64,000 bases of DNA from Neisseria yangbaofengii (GTDB taxonomy: Bacteria > Pseudomonadota > Gammaproteobacteria > Burkholderiales > Neisseriaceae): assembly GCF_014898075.1 (NCBI RefSeq), contig NZ_CP062976.1:1426001-1490000 (forward strand), given 5' to 3'. The notes beneath the pieces are model-generated. The model was not told the origin of the DNA. It made no database searches and saw only the letters and a list, made by a program, of their open reading frames with translations. A program made the translations under genes and the position numbers. The stretch's first letter is position 1. Each line of letters starts with the position of its first letter. This document shows, piece by piece, positions 6,481-14,667 of this stretch.

Positions 6481-6768
6481 ATGAGCAGCAAAGGACAACG
6501 TTTATTGAGTGTGTTTAAGGCACTCGAAGCCCATCCGATTATCGGCATCAGCAACAAGGAAATTGCAGACGGCCTCGGTATTTCGCCGGTGCATGTGAGC
6601 CGGGATTTGGAGGATTTGATTGAAGCGGGTTTGGCGGTCAGGCTGGATAACGGCAATTTTGCCTACAGCATTAAAACGCTGCAGATTGCGGAACGGTTCC
6701 GACAGCAAAATGAACGCATCACCGCAAGACTGAAAGAAATGCAAGACCGCGTCAGCAACGTTTGGTAA
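6481..6768 (+). CDS. Winged-helix early regulator (IclR-like N-terminal fold)
   Basis: A 95-residue protein whose first 65 residues form a winged helix: helix LLSVFKALEAHP, ISNKEIADGLGISPVHVSRDLEDLIEAGL as helix-turn-helix, then a wing (AVRLDNGNFAYS). A short helical tail follows. The pattern resembles the DNA-binding half of IclR-type regulators. It lies between the Ner-like gene and the 26-bp palindrome. The target is not known. Confidence 0.65.
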   Translation: MSSKGQRLLSVFKALEAHPIIGISNKEIADGLGISPVHVSRDLEDLIEAGLAVRLDNGNFAYSIKTLQIAERFRQQNERITARLKEMQDRVSNVW

Positions 6769-6770
6769 TC

Positions 6771-6796
6771 CAAAATGGACGACGTCGTCCATTTTG
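6771..6796. repeat. 26-bp perfect palindrome, copy 1 of the GACGAC-(A/G)TCGTC family
   Basis: CAAAATGGACGAC followed directly by its reverse complement, immediately after the winged-helix gene. Two relatives share the core GACGAC(A/G)TCGTC at 9465-9492 and 16,820-16,835, each just after a stop codon. There is no T-run, so it is not a typical terminator. An operator, a binding site for a phage protein or an RNA-end structure are all possible. Confidence 0.7.
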
Positions 6797-6819
6797 AAAC
6801 AACAGAAAAGGAAAAAAAC

Positions 6820-7680
6820 ATGAGTTCAGAAATTTTAGGACACACGGTTGATGTTTCGTCTACCGAATTGGTCTTACACAGTGCAAATGTAATGGCGAAA
6901 TTTGCCAACGGTGAAACTTATAACGAGGCTATCTGGATTGAGCGCGGTCGTTTTGCAGTACGGCAAACGATGGAAGGAATGTTTGAGTTGGGACGCGCAC
7001 TCATCATTATTAAAGAACATACCCCTCACGGTAGATTTCGTGAAATTGCGGAACAGGAATTTGGCCTACACACCCGAGAAGTAACCAGATTGATGAACGC
7101 AACACTCCGTTTTATTGACCCAAAGATGAAAGCAGTACAGCCAAAGTTGATGGATTTAGGCAAATCGAAGCTGCTGGAATTACTGGTGGAAGATGATGAC
7201 ACCTTGCTGGAACTGGCCGAAGGCGGCGAAATCAACGGCAACACACTTGATGATGTTGACCGCATGACGGTGAAAGAGCTGCGCGTGGCCTTACGCGAGA
7301 GCCGCGAAACAGCGGAAGCGAAAGACAAGGTGATTGCCGATAAAAACAAAAAAGTCGACGAGCTGGCAGAAAAGCTGGAAAAGAGCAAGAAAACGGTAAA
7401 GGAGCCGAAAGCGGAGGATGTGGGCAGCGAGCTGGCCATGCAGCTGACGAGTTTGGAAGTCGGCATCCGCAGCCAAGTAAGCCGTCTGAAAGACCTGTTC
7501 GACCAGCTCAACGCCCACCGCGAGGCGCACGGCATCAACCACACCGCCAAGATGGTCGGTACGTTGAATCAGATTATTTTGGATTGCGAAACGCTGCGTG
7601 AAAACTACGCGCTGCCAAACGAAGCACCGACCGATGATGTGCCTGAATGGCTGGCGGATGCGGGAAATACGGAGGATTGA
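6820..7680 (+). CDS. DUF3102-type early protein with coiled coil
   Basis: A 286-residue protein. The N-terminal half (about 30-120) has the DUF3102 pattern, including ELGRALIIIKEHTPHGRFREI and a following helical region; the middle (about 160-215) is a highly charged coiled coil. The ATG at 6820 has AAAGGA eight bases upstream. An in-frame ATG at 6775 lies inside the palindrome and is unlikely. The family is frequent upstream of the transposase gene in Mu-like phages and may help transposition or DNA binding, but its role is not established. Confidence 0.7.
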   Translation: MSSEILGHTVDVSSTELVLHSANVMAKFANGETYNEAIWIERGRFAVRQTMEGMFELGRALIIIKEHTPHGRFREIAEQEFGLHTREVTRLMNATLRFIDPKMKAVQPKLMDLGKSKLLELLVEDDDTLLELAEGGEINGNTLDDVDRMTVKELRVALRESRETAEAKDKVIADKNKKVDELAEKLEKSKKTVKEPKAEDVGSELAMQLTSLEVGIRSQVSRLKDLFDQLNAHREAHGINHTAKMVGTLNQIILDCETLRENYALPNEAPTDDVPEWLADAGNTED

Positions 7681-7681
7681 G

Positions 7682-9463
7682 ATGAATCCGGCATTAATCG
7701 AACGTCTGCAAGCGGTAGACCGGCAGGCGGAAAGCATGGGGCGCGGCGAACGCAGCGCATACCTGAAGCAGCAGGCGGCGGAATTGGGCATGAGTTTGGC
7801 CACGCTCTACCGCAAGCTGGAAGCGGTGGCGGTTAAGCCCGAGCGCAAACGCCGCAGCGATGCGGGCAAGTCGGAATTAAGCCTTGAAGAAGCGAAGCTG
7901 ATTTCGGCGGTGTTGATGGAGGCCATGCGGCGCAACGGCAAGCGGCTGATGGCGGTGCGGCAGGCGGTGGAGATGCTGCGCGCCAACGGCAAAATCGAAG
8001 CAGCACGGATTGATGAAGAAACCGGCGAAGTGATGCCGCTTTCGGAATCCACCATCACCCGCGCCCTGCGCGAATACAAGCTGCACCCCGACCAGCTTTT
8101 GCAGCCTGATCCTGTGAGCCGCATGAAATCGGAACATCCGAACCATTGCTGGCAAATCGACCCGAGCTTGTGTGTGTTGTATTACCTGCCGCGCCACGGC
8201 AAGGATACGGGGCTGCGGGTGATGAAGGAGGAAGAGTTCTACAAGAACAAGCCGAAAAACGTCATCAAAATCGAGCAAGACCGTGTGTGGCGTTACACCG
8301 GCACCGATCATGCCAGCGGGACAATCGTGGCACGGTATTACTTTGGCGGCGAGACCAGCGCGAATTTGTGCGATTTCTTCATCTACATGATGCAGGCCAA
8401 GCAGGACACCTTGAAAGACCCGTTTCGCGGCGTGCCACGGATGGTGATGCTCGACCCCGGCAGCGCGAATACCTCGGCGGCGTTTAAAAACCTCTGCAAA
8501 TCGCTGGACGTGCATGTGCAGATTAACAAGCCGGGCAACCCACGCGCCAAGGGGCAGGTGGAAAAAGCCAACGATATTGTCGAGACGGCGTTTGAAAGCG
8601 GCCTGCGCTTTACCGAAGTCCACGACATCGACCAGCTCAACGGCTTGGCGGAACGCTGGATGCGCTACTACAACGGTACGCAAATCCACAGCCGTCACGG
8701 TATGACCCGCTATCAGGCGTGGAACAAAATCAAGGCCGAGCAGCTGATACTGCCGCCTCCTGCCGATTACTGCCGAGAACTGGCGGTAAGCGCACCGAAA
8801 GAAGCGAAAGTGTCACCCGATTTGGAAATCCGCTTCGGCGGCCGCGTGTACAACGTGAAGGACATCAAGGGCGTGTTGGTCGGCCAGAAACTGCTGGTGG
8901 CCAAAAACCCTTGGGAATCAAACGGCGCACGCGTAGCAACATTTGATGCAGACGGCAATGAAACATGGGTGGCCGTGCCGCAGGTGGTGTTTGACGAGAT
9001 GGGTTTCCGTGCAGATGCGGCGGTTATCGGGGCGGAATACAAAGCCCACGGCGAAACATCGGCGCAGCAGCACGCCAAGGAACTCGACAAGTTGGCAATG
9101 GGCGCAGAAACCTTGGACGAAGCCGCCGCCAAGCGCAAAGGCAAGGCGGTGCCGTTTGGCGGCGAACTTGACCCATACAAGCATCAGGAAGACACGCTGG
9201 CCGCACGCAACACGCTCTATATCGAGCGGCAGGGTTCGCAGATGGATTACAACCGCATGGAAGTGGCCGAGCAGGTGTTGAACAAGGTGGAAGTGGCCAA
9301 GTTGCTGAAGCCGCGTATCGAAGCCGCAGGCGGCGAGTGGACACCTTCTATGATGGCCAAACTGGGCAGGCTTTATCCGGATGGAGTGGCCGCCAGCCAG
9401 TTGGAAGCGGTATTTAACCAACTGAAAACGGCAGGCCGTCTGAAATTACACAAAACCGCTTAG
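7682..9463 (+). CDS. Mu-type DDE transposase (TnpA/MuA-like)
   Basis: A 593-residue protein. An N-terminal helix-turn-helix region (about 1-125) is followed by an RNase-H-like catalytic core with Asp160 (CWQIDPS), Asp258 (MLDPGS) and Glu294 (GQVEKAND); the last two are 35 residues apart. A beta-barrel domain (Mu transposase C) covers about 370-440, with a helical tail that probably contacts the ATPase. It catalyses integration and replicative transposition of the phage. The ATG at 7682 follows GGAGG. The spacing and the ExeA-like partner gene point to the BcepMu rather than the classical Mu branch. Confidence 0.93.
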   Translation: MNPALIERLQAVDRQAESMGRGERSAYLKQQAAELGMSLATLYRKLEAVAVKPERKRRSDAGKSELSLEEAKLISAVLMEAMRRNGKRLMAVRQAVEMLRANGKIEAARIDEETGEVMPLSESTITRALREYKLHPDQLLQPDPVSRMKSEHPNHCWQIDPSLCVLYYLPRHGKDTGLRVMKEEEFYKNKPKNVIKIEQDRVWRYTGTDHASGTIVARYYFGGETSANLCDFFIYMMQAKQDTLKDPFRGVPRMVMLDPGSANTSAAFKNLCKSLDVHVQINKPGNPRAKGQVEKANDIVETAFESGLRFTEVHDIDQLNGLAERWMRYYNGTQIHSRHGMTRYQAWNKIKAEQLILPPPADYCRELAVSAPKEAKVSPDLEIRFGGRVYNVKDIKGVLVGQKLLVAKNPWESNGARVATFDADGNETWVAVPQVVFDEMGFRADAAVIGAEYKAHGETSAQQHAKELDKLAMGAETLDEAAAKRKGKAVPFGGELDPYKHQEDTLAARNTLYIERQGSQMDYNRMEVAEQVLNKVEVAKLLKPRIEAAGGEWTPSMMAKLGRLYPDGVAASQLEAVFNQLKTAGRLKLHKTA

Positions 9464-9464
9464 A

Positions 9465-9492
9465 CCAAATGCGACGACATCGTCACATTTGG
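9465..9492. repeat. 28-bp imperfect palindrome, copy 2 of the GACGAC-(A/G)TCGTC family
   Basis: CCAAATGCGACGAC pairs with ATCGTCACATTTGG with two mismatches. It begins two bases after the transposase stop and ends before the Shine-Dalgarno GGAGG of the ATPase gene, so folding in RNA could affect translation of that gene. Confidence 0.65.
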
Positions 9493-9503
9493 CGGAGGAA
9501 ACG

Positions 9504-10646
9504 ATGAAGCAGGATTTTCAGAAAATCGGCAAATCCTACGCAACCGCCGCTGCCGAAATCGGCTGCAGCAAGCCCATGCTGGTGGCGGTGGTGAACCACG
9601 GGAATTGGCCGAAAAAAGGCGCAGACAAGCTGCGCGGGAAGTTGAAACAGTATTTTGAAACAAATGGTGCGGACATTCCCGCTGGCCTGAGAAACGAGCC
9701 GGAAGCCGCACCTGCCCACCCTAACGAAAGCGAGGACAAAGAGATGTTATTACGAAAAGCAACCCTGACACAAGCCGCCAAGCAACACTTCGGCATTTTT
9801 AAAGACCCTTTTAACGACGAAATCCAGTCTGCCGATGATGTGTACATGACACCGGATGTGCGTTATGTGCGCGAGGCGATGTTTCAGACGGCCTGCCACG
9901 GTGGTTTTGTGGCGGTGGTCGGCGAAAGCGGCGCGGGCAAATCCACCCTGCGCGAAGACCTGCAAGACCGTATCAACCGTGAAGGTCGCCAAATCGTCAT
10001 GATCGAACCGTATGTGCTGGCGATGGAAGACAACGACCAGAAAGGCAAAACGCTCAAAGCGGTGCATATCGCCGAAGCGGTTTTGGCAGCGGTTGCGCCG
10101 AATGTATCGCCGAAACGCAGCCCTGAAGCACGTTTTGCCCAAATCCACCGCGCCTTGCAGGAATCGGCCAAAGCGGGCAACCGCCATGTTTTGGTAATCG
10201 AAGAAGCCCACGGCCTGCCGATTCCCACACTGAAGCACCTGAAACGCTTTTTTGAATTGAAATCGGGCTTTGAACGCCTGCTGGGGATTGTGTTAATCGG
10301 CCAGACCGAATTGGCGCAGAAGCTCAGCGAAAACAACCCGAACGTGCGCGAAGTGGTGCAGCGTTGCGAAGTGGTGACCCTGCTGCCGCTGACCGACGGC
10401 AAGCTTAAGGGCTATCTGCAACACAAATTTGCCCGCGCCGGAGCGGACTTGGCCAAAGTGATGGACGGAAGCGCAATCGATGCGGTGGCCGAACGCCTGA
10501 CTGTTAAAAGCCGCACGGCCAAAGGCACGGAAATGAACAGCCTGCTGTATCCGCTGGCGGTCAATAACTTAGTCAGCGCGGCCATGAATCAGGCGGCAGA
10601 GCTGGGGTTTGATGTGGTGGACGGCGATGTGGTGAGAGGTGTGTGA
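9504..10646 (+). CDS. Transposition ATPase (MuB/ExeA-like, TnpB)
   Basis: A 380-residue AAA+ protein. A small N-terminal helix-turn-helix (about 10-45, SYATAAAEIGCSKPMLVAVV) precedes the ATPase core with Walker A GESGAGKS at about 140-147 and Walker B VLVIEEAHG at about 229-237, then sensor-type helices. MuB-type ATPases bind target DNA and activate the transposase. The ExeA-like sequence fits the BcepMu group. ATG at 9504 follows GGAGGAAAC. Its stop overlaps the next start. Confidence 0.88.
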   Translation: MKQDFQKIGKSYATAAAEIGCSKPMLVAVVNHGNWPKKGADKLRGKLKQYFETNGADIPAGLRNEPEAAPAHPNESEDKEMLLRKATLTQAAKQHFGIFKDPFNDEIQSADDVYMTPDVRYVREAMFQTACHGGFVAVVGESGAGKSTLREDLQDRINREGRQIVMIEPYVLAMEDNDQKGKTLKAVHIAEAVLAAVAPNVSPKRSPEARFAQIHRALQESAKAGNRHVLVIEEAHGLPIPTLKHLKRFFELKSGFERLLGIVLIGQTELAQKLSENNPNVREVVQRCEVVTLLPLTDGKLKGYLQHKFARAGADLAKVMDGSAIDAVAERLTVKSRTAKGTEMNSLLYPLAVNNLVSAAMNQAAELGFDVVDGDVVRGV

Positions 10647-10849
10647 TGAGTGCGAAACGGTTAATGATTGCTTACGTGGTTTTATTGCTGGTAGCACTGA
10701 CAGCCATGTTGCAGAGCTGCCAAAACCAACCAGCACATGCTGCCGATGCCCAAGCCGCCGACCAAGCGTGGGAAGCGGTGTACGGCGGCATGAGTGAGAC
10801 GGAGTTGGCCAAAGCGGTGGTATTGGAGCCGGTGGGAGGTGTGCAATGA
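10646..10849 (+). CDS. Small membrane or lipoprotein, early region
   Basis: A 67-residue protein with a hydrophobic N-terminus (LMIAYVVLLLVALTAMLQSC) that ends in a possible lipobox (LQSC), then a short Ala-rich tail. It overlaps the ATPase stop and the next start by one and four bases, so translation is coupled. No family recognised; an early membrane protein could affect superinfection or host physiology. Confidence 0.5.
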   Translation: MSAKRLMIAYVVLLLVALTAMLQSCQNQPAHAADAQAADQAWEAVYGGMSETELAKAVVLEPVGGVQ

Positions 10850-11058
10850 AAGTGGAACGTGATTACAGCAACATCAAAGCCAAAGTATGGCGCGAACGCT
10901 CAGGCTTTTTATGCTGCGAGCTAAGCAGCCTGAATGATGAATTTATCCTGCTGATGGTATCGGCAGACAAAGGCGAAGACGAGGCAGATTTGGTTCAGAC
11001 GGCCTTGAATTGTTTGAATCATAAGGATTTAGCCTTGGCAGGCAGAAAGGCGGCGTGA
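10846..11058 (+). CDS. Unknown early protein, 70 residues
   Basis: A small mixed alpha/beta protein (KAKVWRERSGFLCCELSSL followed by a DEADL-containing acidic helix). It overlaps both neighbours by ATGA-type junctions in the early operon. No motif or family recognised. Confidence 0.5.
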   Translation: MKVERDYSNIKAKVWRERSGFLCCELSSLNDEFILLMVSADKGEDEADLVQTALNCLNHKDLALAGRKAA

Positions 11059-11246
11059 TGAAAGCGAAAATTTATGCTCTATACAAAGGCGAGAGTCTGA
11101 TTGACACAGGCACTATGTACCAATTGGCCAAACGGCAGAACGTGCAAATCAAGACAATCTCTTTTTACCAAACGCCATCCTATCAAAAGCGCAATCGCGG
11201 TAGGAATCATCGAACGCTTGTGTGTATTTCCGGAGCCGAAAAATGA
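11058..11246 (+). CDS. Unknown early basic protein, 62 residues
   Basis: The N-terminus is beta-like (KAKIYALYKGESLIDTGTMYQLAKR) and the second half basic (YQKRNRGRNHRTL). The start is coupled to the previous stop. The segment GTMYQLAKR could be a short helix-turn-helix-like element, but that is weak. No family recognised. Confidence 0.45.
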   Translation: MKAKIYALYKGESLIDTGTMYQLAKRQNVQIKTISFYQTPSYQKRNRGRNHRTLVCISGAEK

Positions 11247-11494
11247 TAGATGTGAACCAGTTAATCCAACTGCAAAGAAAGATTGAAAAAGCAGTTTGGG
11301 ACTTTGACGATAAAAACCGCGCTTATTTCCCGCCGGAGGCTTTCAGGCGGCTGATTTGGGAAAGCCATCCGCAGGGCTTCGTCTTCGAATGGATGGGTAT
11401 GCAGCAGGTGTTCGAGCAATTTTTAAAAGAGCACCATCCGGAAGTATTTGCTGAGTTGGAAGCTGTATTTAAAAGTTTTGAGGAACTGTCATGA
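11243..11494 (+). CDS. Unknown early protein, 83 residues
   Basis: A helical acidic protein (QLIQLQRKIEKAVWDFDDKN, then WESHPQGFVFEWMGMQQVFEQ). The ATG at 11243 has CGGAG 8 bases upstream and overlaps the previous stop. It overlaps the next gene by four bases. No family recognised. Confidence 0.45.
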   Translation: MIDVNQLIQLQRKIEKAVWDFDDKNRAYFPPEAFRRLIWESHPQGFVFEWMGMQQVFEQFLKEHHPEVFAELEAVFKSFEELS

Positions 11495-12000
11495 AAGTAC
11501 GTTGCCCTGCCTGCGGTGCCAGCATGAGCTTGGATGTGTTGATTGCGCATGATGACGCCCGCGAAACCTTGATTGCGCTGACGGGTATTTCAGACGATCT
11601 GGTCAAGGCGGTGTTGAAGTATCTGACATTGTTCAGGCCGTCTGAAAAGGATTTGAGTTTTAACAGGGTTTCAAAGCTTTTGGGGGAGCTGGTGCCTATG
11701 ATACAGGCCGGAGAGATTACGCGTAACCGCACAATCTATCCTGCGCCACGCGAGGCTTGGGTTTGGGCGGCGGAAAGATGTGTTGAAGCACGCAATGCAG
11801 GCCGTCTGAAAACGCCCTTAACCAGCCACGGTTTTCTGCTGGAAAACATCACGTTTTGGACACCCGAGAAAACGGCGGTACGGCCAACCGCAACAGGCGG
11901 CATAGCGGCGGTCGGCCACTACCATGCACCCGAACCGCAAAGCAAACTGCGTGGCGGTGTGGGCGACTTAATGGAGTGGGCAAATGAGGCAGGAGAATGA
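11491..12000 (+). CDS. Unknown early protein with N-terminal CPAC zinc-ribbon half
   Basis: A 169-residue protein beginning MKVRCPACGASMSLDVL, a CxxC knuckle as in single-sided zinc ribbons or thioredoxin-like motifs; there is no obvious second CxxC. The rest is helical. The early-operon position next to the following gene suggests a role in replication or host take-over, but nothing in the sequence fixes it. Confidence 0.5.
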   Translation: MKVRCPACGASMSLDVLIAHDDARETLIALTGISDDLVKAVLKYLTLFRPSEKDLSFNRVSKLLGELVPMIQAGEITRNRTIYPAPREAWVWAAERCVEARNAGRLKTPLTSHGFLLENITFWTPEKTAVRPTATGGIAAVGHYHAPEPQSKLRGGVGDLMEWANEAGE

Positions 12001-12448
12001 CTGGCTGAAAAAAGAAATCGCCAAAGGCTTTATGCTGCTCTCGGCCTTGAACCTCAAAGGCCGTCCGGCGGCGAAAGACCTAACAGCGGTGGCCGAAGTC
12101 TGGTACGGCCTGTTGGCCAAGCAGCAATGGCAGCCCGAACGCGACATACCGCGTTTTCAAACGGCCTTTGAAACCATCGCCGCCACGCAGACCGAATGGC
12201 CTAATCCGGCCGATTTTGCGAAGTATCTGTCGCCCTTACCCGTAAAGATGGTGCCGAAGCTGGAAAAGAAACACGTCCGCACCGAATACGGCAAGGCGCA
12301 GATGGAAATTTTGAAACAGCAGTTGGCTGAACTGAGAACCCAAAACGCACCGTGTATGAACCGCGACTGGATACACGGCCCGCGACACCGCTCGGTGGAG
12401 GAATGCAAACGGATTTATGCCGAAAGGCAGAAAGAGAAGGAAAAATGA
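11984..12448 (+). CDS. Unknown early protein, replication-accessory-like composition
   Basis: A 154-residue protein overlapping the previous gene by 17 bases. It is helical and includes RPAAKDLTAVAEVWYGLL and a Trp/Pro-rich middle (TQTEWPNPADFAKYLSPLP). The overall pattern recalls small phage replication accessory proteins that bind a helicase or primase, but I cannot place it in a family. Confidence 0.5.
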   Translation: MRQENDWLKKEIAKGFMLLSALNLKGRPAAKDLTAVAEVWYGLLAKQQWQPERDIPRFQTAFETIAATQTEWPNPADFAKYLSPLPVKMVPKLEKKHVRTEYGKAQMEILKQQLAELRTQNAPCMNRDWIHGPRHRSVEECKRIYAERQKEKEK

Positions 12449-12597
12449 AACAAATTGAAAACGGTCTGGCAGATTTGCTGCTGGAATTTGTCACGGAATA
12501 TTTTGAAGAGTTTGAAAAGTATGCCGCTGCAAACGGATTTGATGACGATGCGGTTGCAGATGCCGTAGAAGCCCTGAAAGGAGAAGAAAATGACTGA
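12445..12597 (+). CDS. Short acidic early protein, 50 residues
   Basis: Starts at ATG 12445 overlapping the previous stop, with AAGG four bases upstream. The product is strongly acidic (FVTEYFEEFEKYAAANGFDDD) and overlaps the DUF3164 gene start. Such small acidic proteins can be inhibitors of DNA-binding host proteins; here this is speculation. Confidence 0.45.
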   Translation: MKQIENGLADLLLEFVTEYFEEFEKYAAANGFDDDAVADAVEALKGEEND

Positions 12598-13195
12598 TTT
12601 AAGCCAATACCGCCAAGATGCCAAGGGTAATTTAGTACCTTTGGCCAACATCAAAGAAATTGACCTGCTGCGCGATGAGCTGGTGATGGAAATTGCCGGT
12701 AAGGCGCATAAGGTGCAGCAGCAGATGACTGCGTTTAAAGCCGATTCGATGGCCGATATTGCTGCTTTTGTGCAGCTCTCTGCCGACCGCTACGATGTGG
12801 CCGTGGGCGGCAAGAAAGGTAACGTGACCCTGCACAGCTTCGACGGCGCATACCGCGTCAACCTCTCCATGCAGGATTCGCTGGTGTTTGACGAAGGTTT
12901 GCTGGCGGCCAAAGCCCTGATTGACGAGTGCATCAACGAGTGGACGGAAGGCAGCCGCAGCGAGCTGAAAACGCTGATTAACGCGGCGTTTCAGGTGGAC
13001 AAAGAAGGAAACATCTCCACCGCCCGCGTACTCGGTCTGCGCCGCTTGGAAATCAAAGACGAAAAATGGCAACGCGCGATGGAAGCCTTGAGCGACAGCT
13101 TGCAAGTGCATACCAGTAAGCAGTTTGTGCGGGTGTACAAACGCGATGATGCCGGTGAGTATCAGCTGGTGAGTTTGGATATTGCGAAGATTTAA
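12590..13195 (+). CDS. DUF3164-family early protein
   Basis: A 201-residue protein with the family pattern: DAKGNLVPLANIKEIDLLRD near the start, VGGKKGNVTLHSFDGAYRV in the middle, and a C-terminal helix plus FVRVYKRDDAGEYQLVSLD. DUF3164 proteins are widespread in the early region of Mu-like phages; their role is unknown. It closes the run of coupled early genes, with a 53-base gap before the HU gene. Confidence 0.75.
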   Translation: MTDLSQYRQDAKGNLVPLANIKEIDLLRDELVMEIAGKAHKVQQQMTAFKADSMADIAAFVQLSADRYDVAVGGKKGNVTLHSFDGAYRVNLSMQDSLVFDEGLLAAKALIDECINEWTEGSRSELKTLINAAFQVDKEGNISTARVLGLRRLEIKDEKWQRAMEALSDSLQVHTSKQFVRVYKRDDAGEYQLVSLDIAKI

Positions 13196-13248
13196 ACAAT
13201 CAAACCGCGCGGCACGGTCTGTCGCTCATTAATCTTTTGGAGTCAATC

Positions 13249-13539
13249 ATGAATAAAACTGAATTTGTAAATGCGGTCGTTGAGAAAATTAATGCCAACA
13301 GCGACTATATTCGTAAAGAAACCGTGGCTAAGGTGCTGGCGGCGTTTGAAGACGTTATCGAAGCAGAGCTGGTGGCCGGTAACGATGTGCAATTGACGGG
13401 CTTCGGCACTTTTTATGTTGCTCAAACCACCGAGCGCATGGGACGCAATCCGAAAACCGGCGAAGCTTTAATGCTCCCTGCACGCAAAGCCCCGAAATTT
13501 AAAGCAGGCAGTAATTTGAAAAAAGCACTCAATTCATAA
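13249..13539 (+). CDS. Phage-encoded HU-family DNA-bending protein
   Basis: A 96-residue protein with the HU/IHF signature GRNPKTGEALMLPARKAPKFKAG at about 67-89 (family core GRNPxTG) and the usual N-terminal helices (MNKTEFVNAVVEKI). It binds and bends DNA as a dimer. Mu transposition requires host HU and IHF, so a phage copy may serve its own transpososome. The ATG at 13249 follows TTTTGGAG. A DUS-type terminator follows, so it ends the early operon. Confidence 0.9.
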   Translation: MNKTEFVNAVVEKINANSDYIRKETVAKVLAAFEDVIEAELVAGNDVQLTGFGTFYVAQTTERMGRNPKTGEALMLPARKAPKFKAGSNLKKALNS

Positions 13540-13550
13540 GCGGTTTAAAT

Positions 13551-13615
13551 AAAGGCCGTCTGAAATCAGTCGTCAACGTCAAGTAGGCAGCTGGTTTTCA
13601 GGCGGCCTTTTTTTA
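13551..13615 (+). terminator. Terminator after the early operon
   Basis: AAAGGCCGTCTGAAA (13553 onward) pairs with TTTTCAGGCGGCCTTT, one mismatch, across a 27-base loop, and is followed by a run of seven T. One arm is a canonical uptake sequence and the other a one-base variant. Confidence 0.7.
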
Positions 13616-13616
13616 T

Positions 13617-13645
13617 TTGCCAACGACATGGCAAGCGGATAGAAT
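13617..13645 (+). promoter_or_regulatory. Putative middle promoter for gp16-mor
   Basis: TTGCCA (13617-13622) and TAGAAT (13640-13645) are 17 bp apart. TTGCCA and TGGCAA (13629-13634) form a 6-6-6 dyad over the -35 element. Further down, GTTTCAC-AGA-GTGAAAC (13686-13702) is another dyad. The segment follows the early terminator and precedes the gp16-like and Mor-like genes, so it is the natural equivalent of the Mu middle promoter. Confidence 0.5.
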
Positions 13646-13716
13646 AAACGCTAATTTATTGATTTTACGCTATAAATGAAACAACGTTTCACAGAGTGAA
13701 ACAGAAAGGATTGGGT

Positions 13717-14193
13717 ATGGAAACCGCCAAGCAGACCAAACAGCGTTTAATCCGCCTGATCCACGTGGCGAAAACGCAGTTGATGATGAGTGATGCCGAT
13801 TATCGGGCATTGCTGGCCAATGTGTCATGCGGCAAAACCAGCAGCACCAAGCTGAGCATTGCCGAGCTGGAATTGGCCATCCGCGCGATGAAAGCCAAGG
13901 GCTTTGTGGTCACAACCAAGCAAAACAGCGCGGCCAAACCGGACATCAAGGTGCGCCCCGCGCACAAGGCCGTTGATGCGCAAATCAAGAAAATTCGTGC
14001 GCTGTGGTTGACCCTGCATGATTTGGGCGAAGTACGCAGCCCGTCGGAATTGAGTTTGGCCAAATTTGTGAAGCGCATGACGGGTGTGGATTACCACGGC
14101 TGGCTCGACAGCGACAATGCCAGCAAGGTCATTGAGCATTTGAAAGAGTGGGAAAAACGGGCATTAAAGAAAACGGGGGTGGCAAGTGGCTGA
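13717..14193 (+). CDS. Mu gp16-like protein (DUF1018)
   Basis: A 158-residue protein with the DUF1018 pattern near the N-terminus (RLIRLIHVAKTQLMMSDADY, then SSTKLSIAELELAIRAMKAKGF) and a conserved C-terminal region (RALWLTLHDLGEV, VKRMTGVDYHGWL). Genes of this family lie just before mor in Mu-like phages. The role is not known. ATG 13717 follows AAAGGA; its stop overlaps the mor start. Confidence 0.75.
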   Translation: METAKQTKQRLIRLIHVAKTQLMMSDADYRALLANVSCGKTSSTKLSIAELELAIRAMKAKGFVVTTKQNSAAKPDIKVRPAHKAVDAQIKKIRALWLTLHDLGEVRSPSELSLAKFVKRMTGVDYHGWLDSDNASKVIEHLKEWEKRALKKTGVASG

Positions 14194-14527
14194 TGAAAGA
14201 GTACCTGAGCTGGTGGCCGATTTGGAAGACCAAACCGCTGCCTGCTTGATTGCCGAGCTGGCGATGGAAAAAAGCCGTGCGCTGGAAGTGGCCAAAAAAG
14301 TTGCACGCCACATCACCAACAACTGGGGAGGCCAGCTGATTTACATCCCAAAAAACCATTTTGGCCAATTGTCGGAACGCGACCGCAAGCTGTATGAAGA
14401 GTTTAATGGCCACAACCATGCAGCCCTGAGCAAGAAATATAACCTGACAGTGCAGCAGGTTTATCGCATTGTGAAAGAAGTCGGCATGCGTGAACGGGCA
14501 AAAAATCAGTCAGATTTGTTTGCGTAA
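14186..14527 (+). CDS. mor: Mor/C-family late transcription activator
   Basis: A 113-residue protein with the Mor family layout: an N-terminal helical dimerisation part, the strand-type motif GGQLIYIPK at about 49-57, then DRKLYEEFNGHNHAALSKKYNL and the helix-turn-helix LTVQQVYRIVKEV. Mor and C of Mu bind dyads near -43 of middle and late promoters and recruit RNA polymerase. Only one such gene is visible here, so it may take both roles. The GTG start overlaps the gp16-like stop. It is followed by a strong terminator. Confidence 0.9.
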   Translation: MADERVPELVADLEDQTAACLIAELAMEKSRALEVAKKVARHITNNWGGQLIYIPKNHFGQLSERDRKLYEEFNGHNHAALSKKYNLTVQQVYRIVKEVGMRERAKNQSDLFA

Positions 14528-14546
14528 TGGCGGATGAAATCAGAAT

Positions 14547-14576
14547 AGCGGTCAGGTTTTGTCCTGACCGCTTTTA
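14547..14576 (+). terminator. Intrinsic terminator after mor
   Basis: AGCGGTCAGG, six-base loop, CCTGACCGCT, then TTTTAT: a perfect 10-bp GC-rich stem with a short T-run. It does not contain an uptake sequence. Confidence 0.85.
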
Positions 14577-14667
14577 TATTGCGTTTCTCGGCTTGGTCGG
14601 GGGTTTGCCTACCCTAAGCGCGAAACGCGCTAAAAATGCCGTTTTTGCGCCTTTGGGGAAAAACAAG
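14577..14667. other. Non-coding junction between activator and late genes, transposon-end-like
   Basis: There is no open frame here. It holds AGCGCG-AAA-CGCGCT, the run AAAAATGCCGTTTTTGCG and a boundary GGGGAAAAACA, i.e. TGTTTTTCCCC read from the other strand. TG...CA termini with A/T-tract repeats are typical of Mu-like ends. It separates the gene block that is terminal in BcepMu-type phages from the late genes, so it may be a relic end created by rearrangement. Unproven. Confidence 0.35.
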
